Below are positions 36,077-45,326 of a stretch of DNA of 64,000 nucleotides, piece by piece. Origin of the DNA: CF-167 sp963695195 (lineage in GTDB: Bacteria > Chloroflexota > Limnocylindria > QHBO01); the NCBI GenBank assembly GCA_963695195.1, contig CAVOGE010000007.1:62001-126000 (forward strand). The letters are read 5' to 3'. The notes beneath the pieces were generated by a model, which ran no database searches, was not told the origin of the DNA, and saw nothing but the letters and a program-made list of their open reading frames with translations. How positions within the stretch are numbered: position 1 is the first letter of the stretch; each line of letters begins with the position of its first letter. A program made the translations under genes and the position numbers.

Positions 36077-36943
36077 TCAGCCCAGCCCATCCCAGAGCGA
36101 AGACTCGAGCGCGGCCGGGGCTGTGCCGGCCGGAATAGGCAGGTTCGAACGGGCGAGCCGGTAGTGTTCGGTCGCGAGGAACGCGTCCCGCGTCTCGACG
36201 CTCCAATCACGGAACGGACCGTCCGAGCCGGTCTGTGACACGTGGCGCCCGATCGCCGCCAGTTTCAGCCCCGCCAGCTCACCAAGGTCCACGGTCAGCG
36301 CGTCATCGTCGTCCGGCGAGCCATATCCGGCGGGCGCCGACGAACCGATGGCGGCGACACGCGACGCCGGCACGACGAGGTGGTAGAGCTTGGCGGCACG
36401 CCAGGCGACCTGGTCCTCGTCGAGGTCGTCCTCGTAAGCAAGCGGCTGGCCGGCTCGCTCAAAGGCCGCCTCGGTCGCCCGACCGATGGCAGCGTGGTCA
36501 TCGTCGCCGGTCACCCCATCGGGACCGAAGGTGAGGATCACCTCCGGCCGGTGCATCCGAATCGGCTCGACGATGCGCCCGACCAGCTCGTCGAATGGCA
36601 CCGCTGAGAGCCCCTCCTCCGCATAGTCGAGCATGCGCAGCACCCGCACGCCGAGCAGTGCCACCGAGCGGCGCATCTCGTCCTCGCGGACGGTGTCCAG
36701 GTTGCGCCAGACGGTCGGGTTGCTGTAGTGGCGGTTGCGCCCGCCCGGAGCCGGCGCCCGGTCCATCAGGCGTCGATCAAAGTGGCCCCGGGTGGCGCAG
36801 ACGACGACCACGTACGCACCCGATGCGGCAGCCTGGGCGATCGCCCCGCCGAATCCGAAGGCTTCGTCACCCGGGTGGGCGATGACCGCCATCAGGCTGC
36901 GCGTGGGGTTGCGCTCGCGAACCGGCCGCCAGATCGATGACAC
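36077..36943 (-). CDS. PIG-L/LmbE-family deacetylase-like protein with changed catalytic motif
   Basis: 288 residues from GTG 36943. The family motif AHPDDE appears as AHPGDE (His23, Gly25, Asp26, Glu27): the zinc ligands His and Asp are kept but the residue that acts as catalytic base in MshB-like enzymes is Gly. The third ligand region is present as DDDHAAIGR. Otherwise the fold blocks (VVVVCATRGHFDRR, LLGVRVLRMLDY, VILTFGPDGVTG) are normal for N-acetylglucosamine or mycothiol-type deacetylases. TAGACT (36951-36956) lies 7 bases before the GTG. Activity is uncertain. Confidence 0.8.
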   Translation of the reverse strand: MSSIWRPVRERNPTRSLMAVIAHPGDEAFGFGGAIAQAAASGAYVVVVCATRGHFDRRLMDRAPAPGGRNRHYSNPTVWRNLDTVREDEMRRSVALLGVRVLRMLDYAEEGLSAVPFDELVGRIVEPIRMHRPEVILTFGPDGVTGDDDHAAIGRATEAAFERAGQPLAYEDDLDEDQVAWRAAKLYHLVVPASRVAAIGSSAPAGYGSPDDDDALTVDLGELAGLKLAAIGRHVSQTGSDGPFRDWSVETRDAFLATEHYRLARSNLPIPAGTAPAALESSLWDGLG

Positions 36944-36950
36944 GGCCGGC

Positions 36951-36956
36951 AGTCTA
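36951..36956 (-). promoter_or_regulatory. -10 box TAGACT of a probable leaderless promoter
   Basis: TAGACT on the minus strand lies 7 bases before GTG 36943 of the PIG-L gene and is also within the short gap to the upstream deaminase gene. Confidence 0.45.
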
Positions 36957-36961
36957 TCAGC

Positions 36962-38038
36962 CTAGACCTCGACCTCGAGCTCAATCGGCGCGGCCGCTCG
37001 GCGCCCGCCGTGGGCGGGCTCGATGGCCGGCGCGGCCGGACCGGCGGGACGGACGAAGCTGGCCCGATGGGCTGTCTCAATCGACTGTTGCACCTCGTCG
37101 AGGGAGAGGATCTCGTGTCGCATCACCAGGGCCAGCTCGTCGCGAAGGTGCGAGCCGAGCATCTCCGGTCCATCGGTCGAGAGCGTGAAGGGCACCCCAT
37201 GATCGACCAGCCGGCGCATGACGTGACGCAGCTCCGGCACGTCGCGGAGGACGCGCGTGTGGAGGTTCGAGGTGGGGCACACCTCGAGCACGACCCCACG
37301 CTCACGGAGCATGTCCATCACCGTCGGGTCCTCTGCGCTCTTGACGCCGTGCCCGATGCGGGTCGGCTCGAGCGCCTCGACCGCCTCCCGAACCTCCTCG
37401 GCACCACCGGTTTCGCCGGCGTGCACCGTTGCACCCAGCCCGGCGCTCCGACACAGGGCGAAGATCTCGCGGTAGTCGGAGAAGCGGAACCCTGGCTCCA
37501 CCGGGCCGGCGATATCGATCGCCACCACGCCCCGGTCGCGCCAGGCGATCGCCTTGGCAGCGATGATCTCGTTGAGCTCGCGGCTGAACGCACGATCCAG
37601 GCACAGGATCAGGCCGGCTGCGACCTGCGGGTACTCGAGGACGGCCCGGTCCATGCCCCGCACCGCCGCGGCGATGATGTGATCCAGGTCCTGCTCGCCA
37701 CCGCGGTTGCGTTTCATCGGGTTGAAACGGAGCTCGAGCCGCGTGATGTTGCTCTTGCGATACGCGCCGCCGATCACCTCGTACACGCTGCGCTCGACCG
37801 CCAGCGGGCTCGACTGGATCAGCTCGGTCCAGTGGAAGAGGTCCAGGTAGCCCTGAAAGCTGTGCCGGCGGCGCCGACCCACGGTGATCAGGTCACGGAA
37901 CGCCCAGTAGTCCTTGCTCGGGAGTCGGATCCCCTGCGCGTGCGCGATCCCCCACATCACCGCCGGGGTGACCGCTGCGCCGAGATGGACGTGCAGCTCG
38001 GTGAGCGGCGTGTGAGCGTCGAGGCGGGGGCGGGGCAT
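36962..38038 (-). CDS. Adenosine-deaminase-family protein with altered substrate residues
   Basis: 358 residues. Zinc-binding HVH (16-18), VHAGETGG with the catalytic Glu, RIGHG with its His, and VCPTSNLHT are as in the family. Two positions differ from true adenosine deaminases: the HxHLDG motif is HVHLGA, losing the Asp that contacts ribose, and the STDD pair near residue 305 is STDG, losing the Asp that contacts the base. The zinc-ligand Asp remains. It may deaminate a different purine-like compound. A hydrophilic tail of about 35 residues ends the protein. GAGGACC before ATG 38038 may serve as ribosome-binding site. Confidence 0.85.
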   Translation of the reverse strand: MPRPRLDAHTPLTELHVHLGAAVTPAVMWGIAHAQGIRLPSKDYWAFRDLITVGRRRRHSFQGYLDLFHWTELIQSSPLAVERSVYEVIGGAYRKSNITRLELRFNPMKRNRGGEQDLDHIIAAAVRGMDRAVLEYPQVAAGLILCLDRAFSRELNEIIAAKAIAWRDRGVVAIDIAGPVEPGFRFSDYREIFALCRSAGLGATVHAGETGGAEEVREAVEALEPTRIGHGVKSAEDPTVMDMLRERGVVLEVCPTSNLHTRVLRDVPELRHVMRRLVDHGVPFTLSTDGPEMLGSHLRDELALVMRHEILSLDEVQQSIETAHRASFVRPAGPAAPAIEPAHGGRRAAAPIELEVEV

Positions 38039-38084
38039 GGTCCTCGAGGTCGCGATTTCGCGGAGTGTAGCGCAGCACCGATGC

Positions 38085-38090
38085 TAGAAT
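38085..38090 (+). promoter_or_regulatory. -10 box TAGAAT of a probable leaderless promoter
   Basis: TAGAAT lies 9 bases before ATG 38100 of the zinc-ribbon membrane protein gene; the predicted start point is within about 3 bases of the ATG. Confidence 0.5.
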
Positions 38091-38099
38091 CGCCGCGCC

Positions 38100-38498
38100 A
38101 TGGATGCCATCCGCGACCTGATCGAGTACGTCTCGAACGACATCGGCGGCCTGGCCGCCACGCTCTTCCCGTTTGCGCTGCTCGGCCTGATCGGCCTCTA
38201 CCTGCTCTGGCTGGTGATCGGGTACCTGCGCGTCAGCCAGGTCGGTATCAACGCGGAGAGCGCGGTGCTACCGACCCTGCAGCTGCCGAAGGCGCCAGAC
38301 GGGGCGATCGAGGCGGCTCGGGGGGTCGTCTACTGCCCTGCCGACGGCATCGCCTATCCCGCCGGAGCGGTGTACTGCACCGTCTGCGAATCGGACTTGT
38401 TGGCGTCATGCGCCAATTGCGGCGCGTCGATCCGCGCCGCCGATGCGTCGTGCTACCGATGCGGTACGCGCGACACCCTGGTCGCCGTCTCGCACTGA
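38100..38498 (+). CDS. Small membrane protein with double zinc-ribbon-like C-terminus
   Basis: 132 residues. One N-terminal membrane segment (about 20-41, LFPFALLGLIGLYLLWLVIG), a linker, then a cysteine-rich cytosolic tail with CPADG, CTVCES, CANCGA and CYRCGT, i.e. Cys-x2-Cys pairs suited to one or two zinc ribbons. No known function. Similar membrane zinc-ribbon proteins are widespread and unassigned. It is a single gene between divergent and convergent neighbours. Confidence 0.75.
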   Translation: MDAIRDLIEYVSNDIGGLAATLFPFALLGLIGLYLLWLVIGYLRVSQVGINAESAVLPTLQLPKAPDGAIEAARGVVYCPADGIAYPAGAVYCTVCESDLLASCANCGASIRAADASCYRCGTRDTLVAVSH

Positions 38499-38510
38499 AC
38501 CCCGCCGACC

Positions 38511-39466
38511 TCAGTCACCGATCAGCGAACTGGCGAGGGCGCGCATCTCGGCAACGTTCGGGATCATGACCCAGCCGCGCGCCGTCCCGGGCTCGATCCC
38601 CACGAAGTAGGCGAAGCGCGGCGGCTCCAGCACCATGGCGGTGACTGGCGCGCCGATCGATCGCCGCCCGATCTCGATCAGGGTCGGCAGCTGCCGCAAC
38701 TCGATATCGGTCTGCAGGGATCCCAGGTGGGTCAGAAGGCCGATGCGGGCCGAGCCGGTGCCCGGCGCCACCCAACGGCGAGCAAGCTCCACGATGACCT
38801 GCTGCGCTCGCGCAGCGCGCGCGTAGTCGCTGTCATTGCGCGTGCGGACATAGGCGAGCGCCTGCGCGCCGTCGAGGTGCGCTGGACCTGGCTGGAGGTC
38901 GACCCCGATGCGCGGGTCGTAGAGGCGAGCCGCGACTTCCACGTCCACCCCACCGACCGCGTCCACCATCCAGCTGAAATCGTCCATGTCGATCTTCAGG
39001 TACGCGTCGATCTCGATGTCCAGGAGGGCCGCCATCGCACTGCGCGCGGCCTCAGGTCCAAGCTCGTAGGCGATGCCGTTGATCTTGCCGCGATAGATGC
39101 GACCGTCGCCGAGCGGGATGTCCACGGTGTCGCGGGGGAGCGAGAGCGCCACCACGCTGGACCGATCGGCACTGACGCTGACGACCATCATCGCGTCGGT
39201 GCGTGTGATGGTCGTTCCTCCGCTTCGCCGCGCGAGGCTCGAGTCTTCACCGAGCACCAGCACGGTGTAACGGCTGGCGAGCAGCGCTTCGTCCAGCGGG
39301 ATCGCAATGGGCGTGGGCCGTGGGGTGGCGGGGGACGTCGGAGTCGCGACCGGCGTTGATGAGGGAGTGGGGACGAGCGTGACGGATGGCGATGGCGTCA
39401 GCGAGGCGCAGCCGGTCAGCAGCGCGGTCAGCACCAGGAGACGAGTAGCCACCAACAGGGGCGCCA

Positions 39467-39467
<1 letters not shown>
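38511..39467 (-). CDS. LytR-CpsA-Psr (LCP) family lipoprotein
   Basis: 318 residues. Unlike most LCP proteins, which have a membrane helix, this one has a lipobox (LLTGC), followed by a Pro/Thr/Ser linker. The LCP domain follows: TRTDAMMVVSVSADRS, SLPRDTVDIPLGDGR with the conserved Arg, INGIAYELGPEAA, and VDVEVAARLYDP, ending with RTRNDSDYARAARAQQ. LCP enzymes transfer glycopolymers from lipid carriers to the cell wall. ATG 39467 overlaps the stop of the upstream gene as TGATG, which fixes the start. Confidence 0.87.
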
Positions 39468-41547
<2,080 letters not shown>

Positions 41548-41551
<4 letters not shown>

Positions 41552-42165
41552 TGGACCGACGCTCGCCGGTAGATTCCGATGAACCACTTCCCCAGCCACC
41601 CTCGGTGGTGGGGCCGGAAGCCGGCCGCGAGGAGCCGTGCTTCGATGCGGCGCACGTCGTGAAGGTAGACGCGATCCTCTCCGCGCACCCGGTCGAGCAG
41701 GTCACCCAGGGGGTAGAGCAGCCGGTTCCACGCTCCGCGCAGGCCGCGTGACTCCGGGATGCTCATCGCCAGGGTCGTGCCCGCCAATGCCGCCGAACGC
41801 TCGACCAGCCGCTCACCGTCTGCGTAGCAGCAGATCACCCGGTCGAGCACGACCACGTCATGCGGCGTCAGCTCGAGCACGGCACCGTCGCCCTCGAGCA
41901 GTTCGCAGCGCTCATGCACGCCGGCCTCCTCGGCCCGCTCACCCGCCTCCTCGAGGGCGTCGGGATCGAGCTCGACGCCGGTCGCGTGGGCTGCTCCATC
42001 AAGCAGCGCGCCGATCAACACGCGCCCGTATCCGCAGCCGATCTCGAGCACCGAGCGGTCCGCGAAGCCGAGCCGCTCGAGCTGCTCGTAGAGGAGCGGC
42101 GACACGTCGGATGGCCAATCGGTGGAGGCCGCGTAGCCGGCCTCGTCACAGCACCCCGTACTCAT
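41548..42165 (-). CDS. SAM-dependent class I methyltransferase
   Basis: 205 residues. Motif I is VLEIGCGYGRVLIGA, followed by GVELDPDALEEA and the acidic loop ELLEGDGAVL. The C-terminal part (PESRGLRGAWNRLLYPLG, HDVRRIEARLLAAGF) resembles small-molecule or Mg-protoporphyrin-like methyltransferases, but the acceptor cannot be deduced. Overlaps with both neighbours by 4 bases place it in an operon of ABC exporter, methyltransferase, YyaL and LCP protein. Confidence 0.8.
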
Positions 42166-44057
42166 GCCGGGACCGGGGTCGCTGACTCGAACTGCTCGTG
42201 GTAGAGCCGTGCATACAGACCTTCGTGGCGCAGCAGTTCGTCGTGTGTGCCGCGCTCGACGATCCGGCCGCGATCGATCACCAGGATCTGGTCCGCCCGC
42301 AGAATGGTCGAGAGGCGGTGGGCGATGGCGATCGTGGTGCGACCCTCGGTCAGACGATTGAGACCCGCCTGGATGAGCCGTTCGCTGACGGTGTCGAGCG
42401 CACTGGTTGCCTCATCGAGCAGCAGGATCCGCGGATCCTTGAGCAGCACCCGGGCGATCGCCACGCGCTGCTTCTCGCCACCGGAGAGCTTGTAGCCGCG
42501 CTCCCCGACCACCGTGTCGTACCGCTCGGGAAGCTCGGTGATCCGGTCATGAATGGCCGCGGCACGAGCCGCCGCCTCGACCTCCTCCATCGTCGCCTCG
42601 GGCTGCGCGTAGCGCAGGTTCTCCAGCACCGACGCGTGGAACAGGTAGGTCTCCTGCGTGACGACGCCGATCGATCGGCCGAGCGACTCGAGGCGGATCT
42701 GTCGGACGTCGATCCCATCGATCTCGACCGCGCCGCCAGTCACGTCATAGAGGCGCGGGATCAGGTACGTGGCGGTCGTCTTGCCTGCTCCCGACGGACC
42801 CACCAGCGCCACCAGCTCACCGGGACGGGCGGTGAACTCCATGTCACTGATGCCGAACGGCCGGGTCGGGGTCGGAACGGCGAGCCCATCGGTCTCCGCT
42901 GCCTCGCCTTCGGCCTGAGCGAGCGACTGGGCGGCGGACGGTGGGTAGGCAAAGGAGACGGTTCGGAATCGCACCTCGCCGCGCAGCGTGGCCGGGTCGA
43001 GGGTGAGCGCATCGGGTGCATCGGTGATCTCAGGACGCATCTCCAGGTATTCGAAGATCCGATCGAAGAGCGCCAGGGCACCCTGGATCTCGACCTGGAC
43101 ATTCATCAGCTGGCCGAGCGGGAAGAAGAGGCGGCTCTGCAGGGTCGTGAAAGCGACGATGGTACCCACCGAGACGCTCGTGTCGCCACCAATGATCAGG
43201 TTACCGGCCAGCATGTAGACGAGCGCCGGCGCGATCGAGAAGAAGGTGCCGATCAGGGCGAAGAACCAGCGCCCGATCATCTGCTGGCGGATCTGGAGAT
43301 CACCGAGCCGTCGCGACTCGCGGCCGAATTTCGCGATGCTGGCACGCTGCTGGCCGAACGTCTTGGAGAGCAGGATCCCGGAGACGGAGAGCGACTCCTG
43401 GGTGATGGCGCTCACCTCGGCGAGCGACCGCTGCGTGGCGCCGCTCACTTCGCGGCGCACCTTCCCGACGCGGTAGGTGATGTAGGCGAAGACCGGCAGC
43501 ATGCCCAGGCTCAGCACGGTCAGCCGCCAGTCGAGGATCAGCATCGCGATCACGGTGGTGGCGACGGTCGCGAAGTTGGCCAGCAGCGAGGCGGCCGTAT
43601 CGGTGACCACCGACTGCACGCCGTTGACGTCGTTGCCGATCCGGCTCTGAATCTCGCCGGTGCGCGTATCGGTGAAGAAGCGGAGCGGCATCCACTGCAG
43701 GTGGCTGTAGAGGGCCAGCCGCAGGTCGTCCATCACCCGCTGCCCCACCACGTTGGAGAGATAGGACTGCCAGACACCGATCAGGCTCGTGACGATCGGC
43801 AGCACCACCATCAGGCCGGTCTGCAGCCAGAGGAGGCCCAGGTCCTTGGGACCGAGCAGGTTATCGATGATCAGCTTGAGCAGGATCGGGTTGACGACGC
43901 CCACGCTGACGGTCAGCACGATCAGGCCGGCGATCACCCACAGTCGCTTGCGATACGGCGCGAAGAATCCGACGATCTGCCGGAAGGTGGCAGGGCCGCT
44001 TCCCGGCCTGGCGCGCAGATTCGGCCCCTCTCCACCGGAGCCCCAGTGCCGCATCAT
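42162..44057 (-). CDS. ABC exporter, fused membrane and ATPase domains (MsbA/LmrA type)
   Basis: 631 residues. Six membrane helices lie in residues 30-320 with DTRTGEIQSRIGNDVNGVQ as the usual intracellular loop. The ATPase domain (about 350-625) has GPSGAGKTT, QETYLFHASVLENL, LSGGEKQRVAIARVLL, ILLLDEATSALD and the switch AHRLSTI. It works as a homodimer or heterodimer exporting lipids, peptides or drugs. A charged N-terminus of about 25 residues precedes the first helix. It heads a run of overlapping genes, so export may relate to cell-envelope work by the LCP protein. Confidence 0.92.
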   Translation of the reverse strand: MMRHWGSGGEGPNLRARPGSGPATFRQIVGFFAPYRKRLWVIAGLIVLTVSVGVVNPILLKLIIDNLLGPKDLGLLWLQTGLMVVLPIVTSLIGVWQSYLSNVVGQRVMDDLRLALYSHLQWMPLRFFTDTRTGEIQSRIGNDVNGVQSVVTDTAASLLANFATVATTVIAMLILDWRLTVLSLGMLPVFAYITYRVGKVRREVSGATQRSLAEVSAITQESLSVSGILLSKTFGQQRASIAKFGRESRRLGDLQIRQQMIGRWFFALIGTFFSIAPALVYMLAGNLIIGGDTSVSVGTIVAFTTLQSRLFFPLGQLMNVQVEIQGALALFDRIFEYLEMRPEITDAPDALTLDPATLRGEVRFRTVSFAYPPSAAQSLAQAEGEAAETDGLAVPTPTRPFGISDMEFTARPGELVALVGPSGAGKTTATYLIPRLYDVTGGAVEIDGIDVRQIRLESLGRSIGVVTQETYLFHASVLENLRYAQPEATMEEVEAAARAAAIHDRITELPERYDTVVGERGYKLSGGEKQRVAIARVLLKDPRILLLDEATSALDTVSERLIQAGLNRLTEGRTTIAIAHRLSTILRADQILVIDRGRIVERGTHDELLRHEGLYARLYHEQFESATPVPA

Positions 44058-44073
44058 CGCGGCCGTGCCCGTG

Positions 44074-44802
44074 TCATGTGAGCAGGATCGAGAGGAATGC
44101 GTTGGCGAGCGGCATCCCGGCGTCAGCGCCCGACTCCTCGGCGCGCTGGCGCACGCGATCAGCGGCGGCCGGCGGGTCGGCGATCTGGCTGGCGTGCTTC
44201 ATCAGGGCAGCCAGTCCCCGCTCGAAGGTGCCTGAAACGTCGAGGTACAGGTTCGGGCGCTCCACGCCGGAGACGAGCACCTGGCGAACCTTCCACGGCT
44301 CGAGTCCCTCGGCGATCAGCTCCGGGAAGTTGAGCCGGTCGCGCGCGGCCGGGTAGACCGCCGCGAGGGTCGCCTCTCCGGTCGCCAGGTGGTCGGGATG
44401 ACCGATGAACGGGTTGCCGTCCATCCGGCGGACCGGGTTCTGCGCGATCACCAGATCCGGCCGCAGCCGCCGGATCTGTCGCACGATGTCTCGTCGCAGC
44501 TCGAGCGAGGGGGTGAGATACCCGTCCGGGTAGCCGAGATGGACGATCTCCCCGACCCCCAGTGCGTCGGCGGCAGCTCGCTGCTCGGCCTCACGGGTGG
44601 CGGAGAGTTGGGCGGGCGTCACCGACGGGTCCTCGGTCCCCTTGCCGCCGTCGGTCGTCACCAGGTAGTCGATGGCGGCCCCGGACGCCGCGAGGAGGGC
44701 GATCGTGGCGGCGGCCGAGAACTCGGCGTCGTCGGGGTGGCTGAAGATGACCAGGACGCGATCAATCGGGCTGATCAGCTCGTGGCGTTCGAGATCGGGC
44801 AT
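44074..44802 (-). CDS. PIG-L/LmbE-family N-deacetylase
   Basis: 242 residues with intact motif SHPDDAEFSAA (zinc His and Asp, catalytic Asp) and the third ligand in GHPDHLATGEA. Typical of bacterial LmbE-like deacetylases of GlcNAc-containing small molecules. The GYPDGYL block and VIAQNPVRR are as in the bacillithiol/mycothiol-type relatives. Unlike the PIG-L gene at 36-37 kb it should be active. TACCAT (44812-44817) lies 9 bases before ATG 44802. It ends 16 bases before the ABC exporter gene. Confidence 0.88.
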   Translation of the reverse strand: MPDLERHELISPIDRVLVIFSHPDDAEFSAAATIALLAASGAAIDYLVTTDGGKGTEDPSVTPAQLSATREAEQRAAADALGVGEIVHLGYPDGYLTPSLELRRDIVRQIRRLRPDLVIAQNPVRRMDGNPFIGHPDHLATGEATLAAVYPAARDRLNFPELIAEGLEPWKVRQVLVSGVERPNLYLDVSGTFERGLAALMKHASQIADPPAAADRVRQRAEESGADAGMPLANAFLSILLT

Positions 44803-44811
44803 GCTCGGGGC

Positions 44812-44817
44812 ATGGTA
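44812..44817 (-). promoter_or_regulatory. -10 box TACCAT of a probable leaderless promoter
   Basis: TACCAT on the minus strand lies 9 bases before ATG 44802 of the PIG-L gene, in the divergent region shared with csoR. Confidence 0.4.
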
Positions 44818-44849
44818 ACGCGAACCGGAGACCGACCCGATCTGACCGG

Positions 44850-44892
44850 TTGACCGGTGCCGGTCGGGCTCCGCATACTACCCCCGAGTATG
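44850..44892 (+). promoter_or_regulatory. csoR promoter with overlapping inverted repeat (probable operator)
   Basis: TTGACC (44850-44855) and CATACT (44874-44879) with an 18-base spacer predict transcription starting at about the ATG 44890. The -10 box is the left arm of a perfect inverted repeat CATACT-N7-AGTATG (44874-44892) whose right arm includes the start codon; the centre is ACCCCCG. CsoR-type repressors bind palindromes with C/G-rich centres in their own promoters, so this is the likely autoregulatory site. A tandem TGACCGGT repeat (44843-44858) covers the -35 region. Confidence 0.6.
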
Positions 44893-45228
44893 GACAACAC
44901 GACGGGAGAGGCCGGACATTTCCGGCACTCGTACACCAAGGACCAGCATGACCTGCTGAACCGCCTTCGGCGCATCGAAGGCCAGGCGCGCGGGATCCAG
45001 CGGCTCGTGGAGGACGAAGCGTACTGCCTGGACATCCTGCAGCAGGTCGAGGCGCTGACCGCAGCCGCCGATGGGGTTGCCCTGCTCCTGCTCGAGGATC
45101 ACATCGATGGGTGCCTCAACCACGCCATCCAGACCGGGCAGGGCGAACCCTACGTCAGCGAGGTGATGACCGTGGTCCGCCGCGCTCTCGGCCGCAGGGC
45201 GGGCGGTCCGAAGCGATCAGCCGAGTGA
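44890..45228 (+). CDS. csoR: CsoR-family copper-sensing transcriptional repressor
   Basis: 112 residues, all-helical DUF156 family. The metal-ligand triad is Cys46, His71 and Cys75, with the same 25- and 4-residue spacings as the characterised Cu(I) sensor CsoR of mycobacteria; RcnR- and FrmR-type ligands differ. The RLRRIEGQARGIQRLVE helix is the DNA-binding region. ATG 44890 is chosen because the promoter points to a leaderless start there; an in-frame ATG at 44857 lies within the spacer. No copper pump or chaperone gene is adjacent, so the regulon is elsewhere. Confidence 0.88.
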   Translation: MDNTTGEAGHFRHSYTKDQHDLLNRLRRIEGQARGIQRLVEDEAYCLDILQQVEALTAAADGVALLLLEDHIDGCLNHAIQTGQGEPYVSEVMTVVRRALGRRAGGPKRSAE

Positions 45229-45250
45229 CCGCGAGCCGCTCCGAATAGGA

Positions 45251-45285
45251 CGGGAGTGCCGCAGGGGGGAACCGCGACACTCCCG
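45251..45285. terminator. Hairpin between convergent csoR and methylase-like genes
   Basis: CGGGAGTG (45251-45258) pairs with CACTCCCG (45278-45285) around a 19-base loop. It sits in the 98-base gap between two convergent genes and can act in both directions. No T-run. Confidence 0.5.
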
Positions 45286-45326
45286 CGCCCGAGTCTACGC
45301 CGATCGGTCAACGACGACGATCCGCC

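Noticed and set aside
42198..44081. 627-codon open frame on the plus strand opposite the ABC exporter
   Set aside because: The minus strand has perfect Walker A, signature and Walker B motifs; the plus frame is a shadow.
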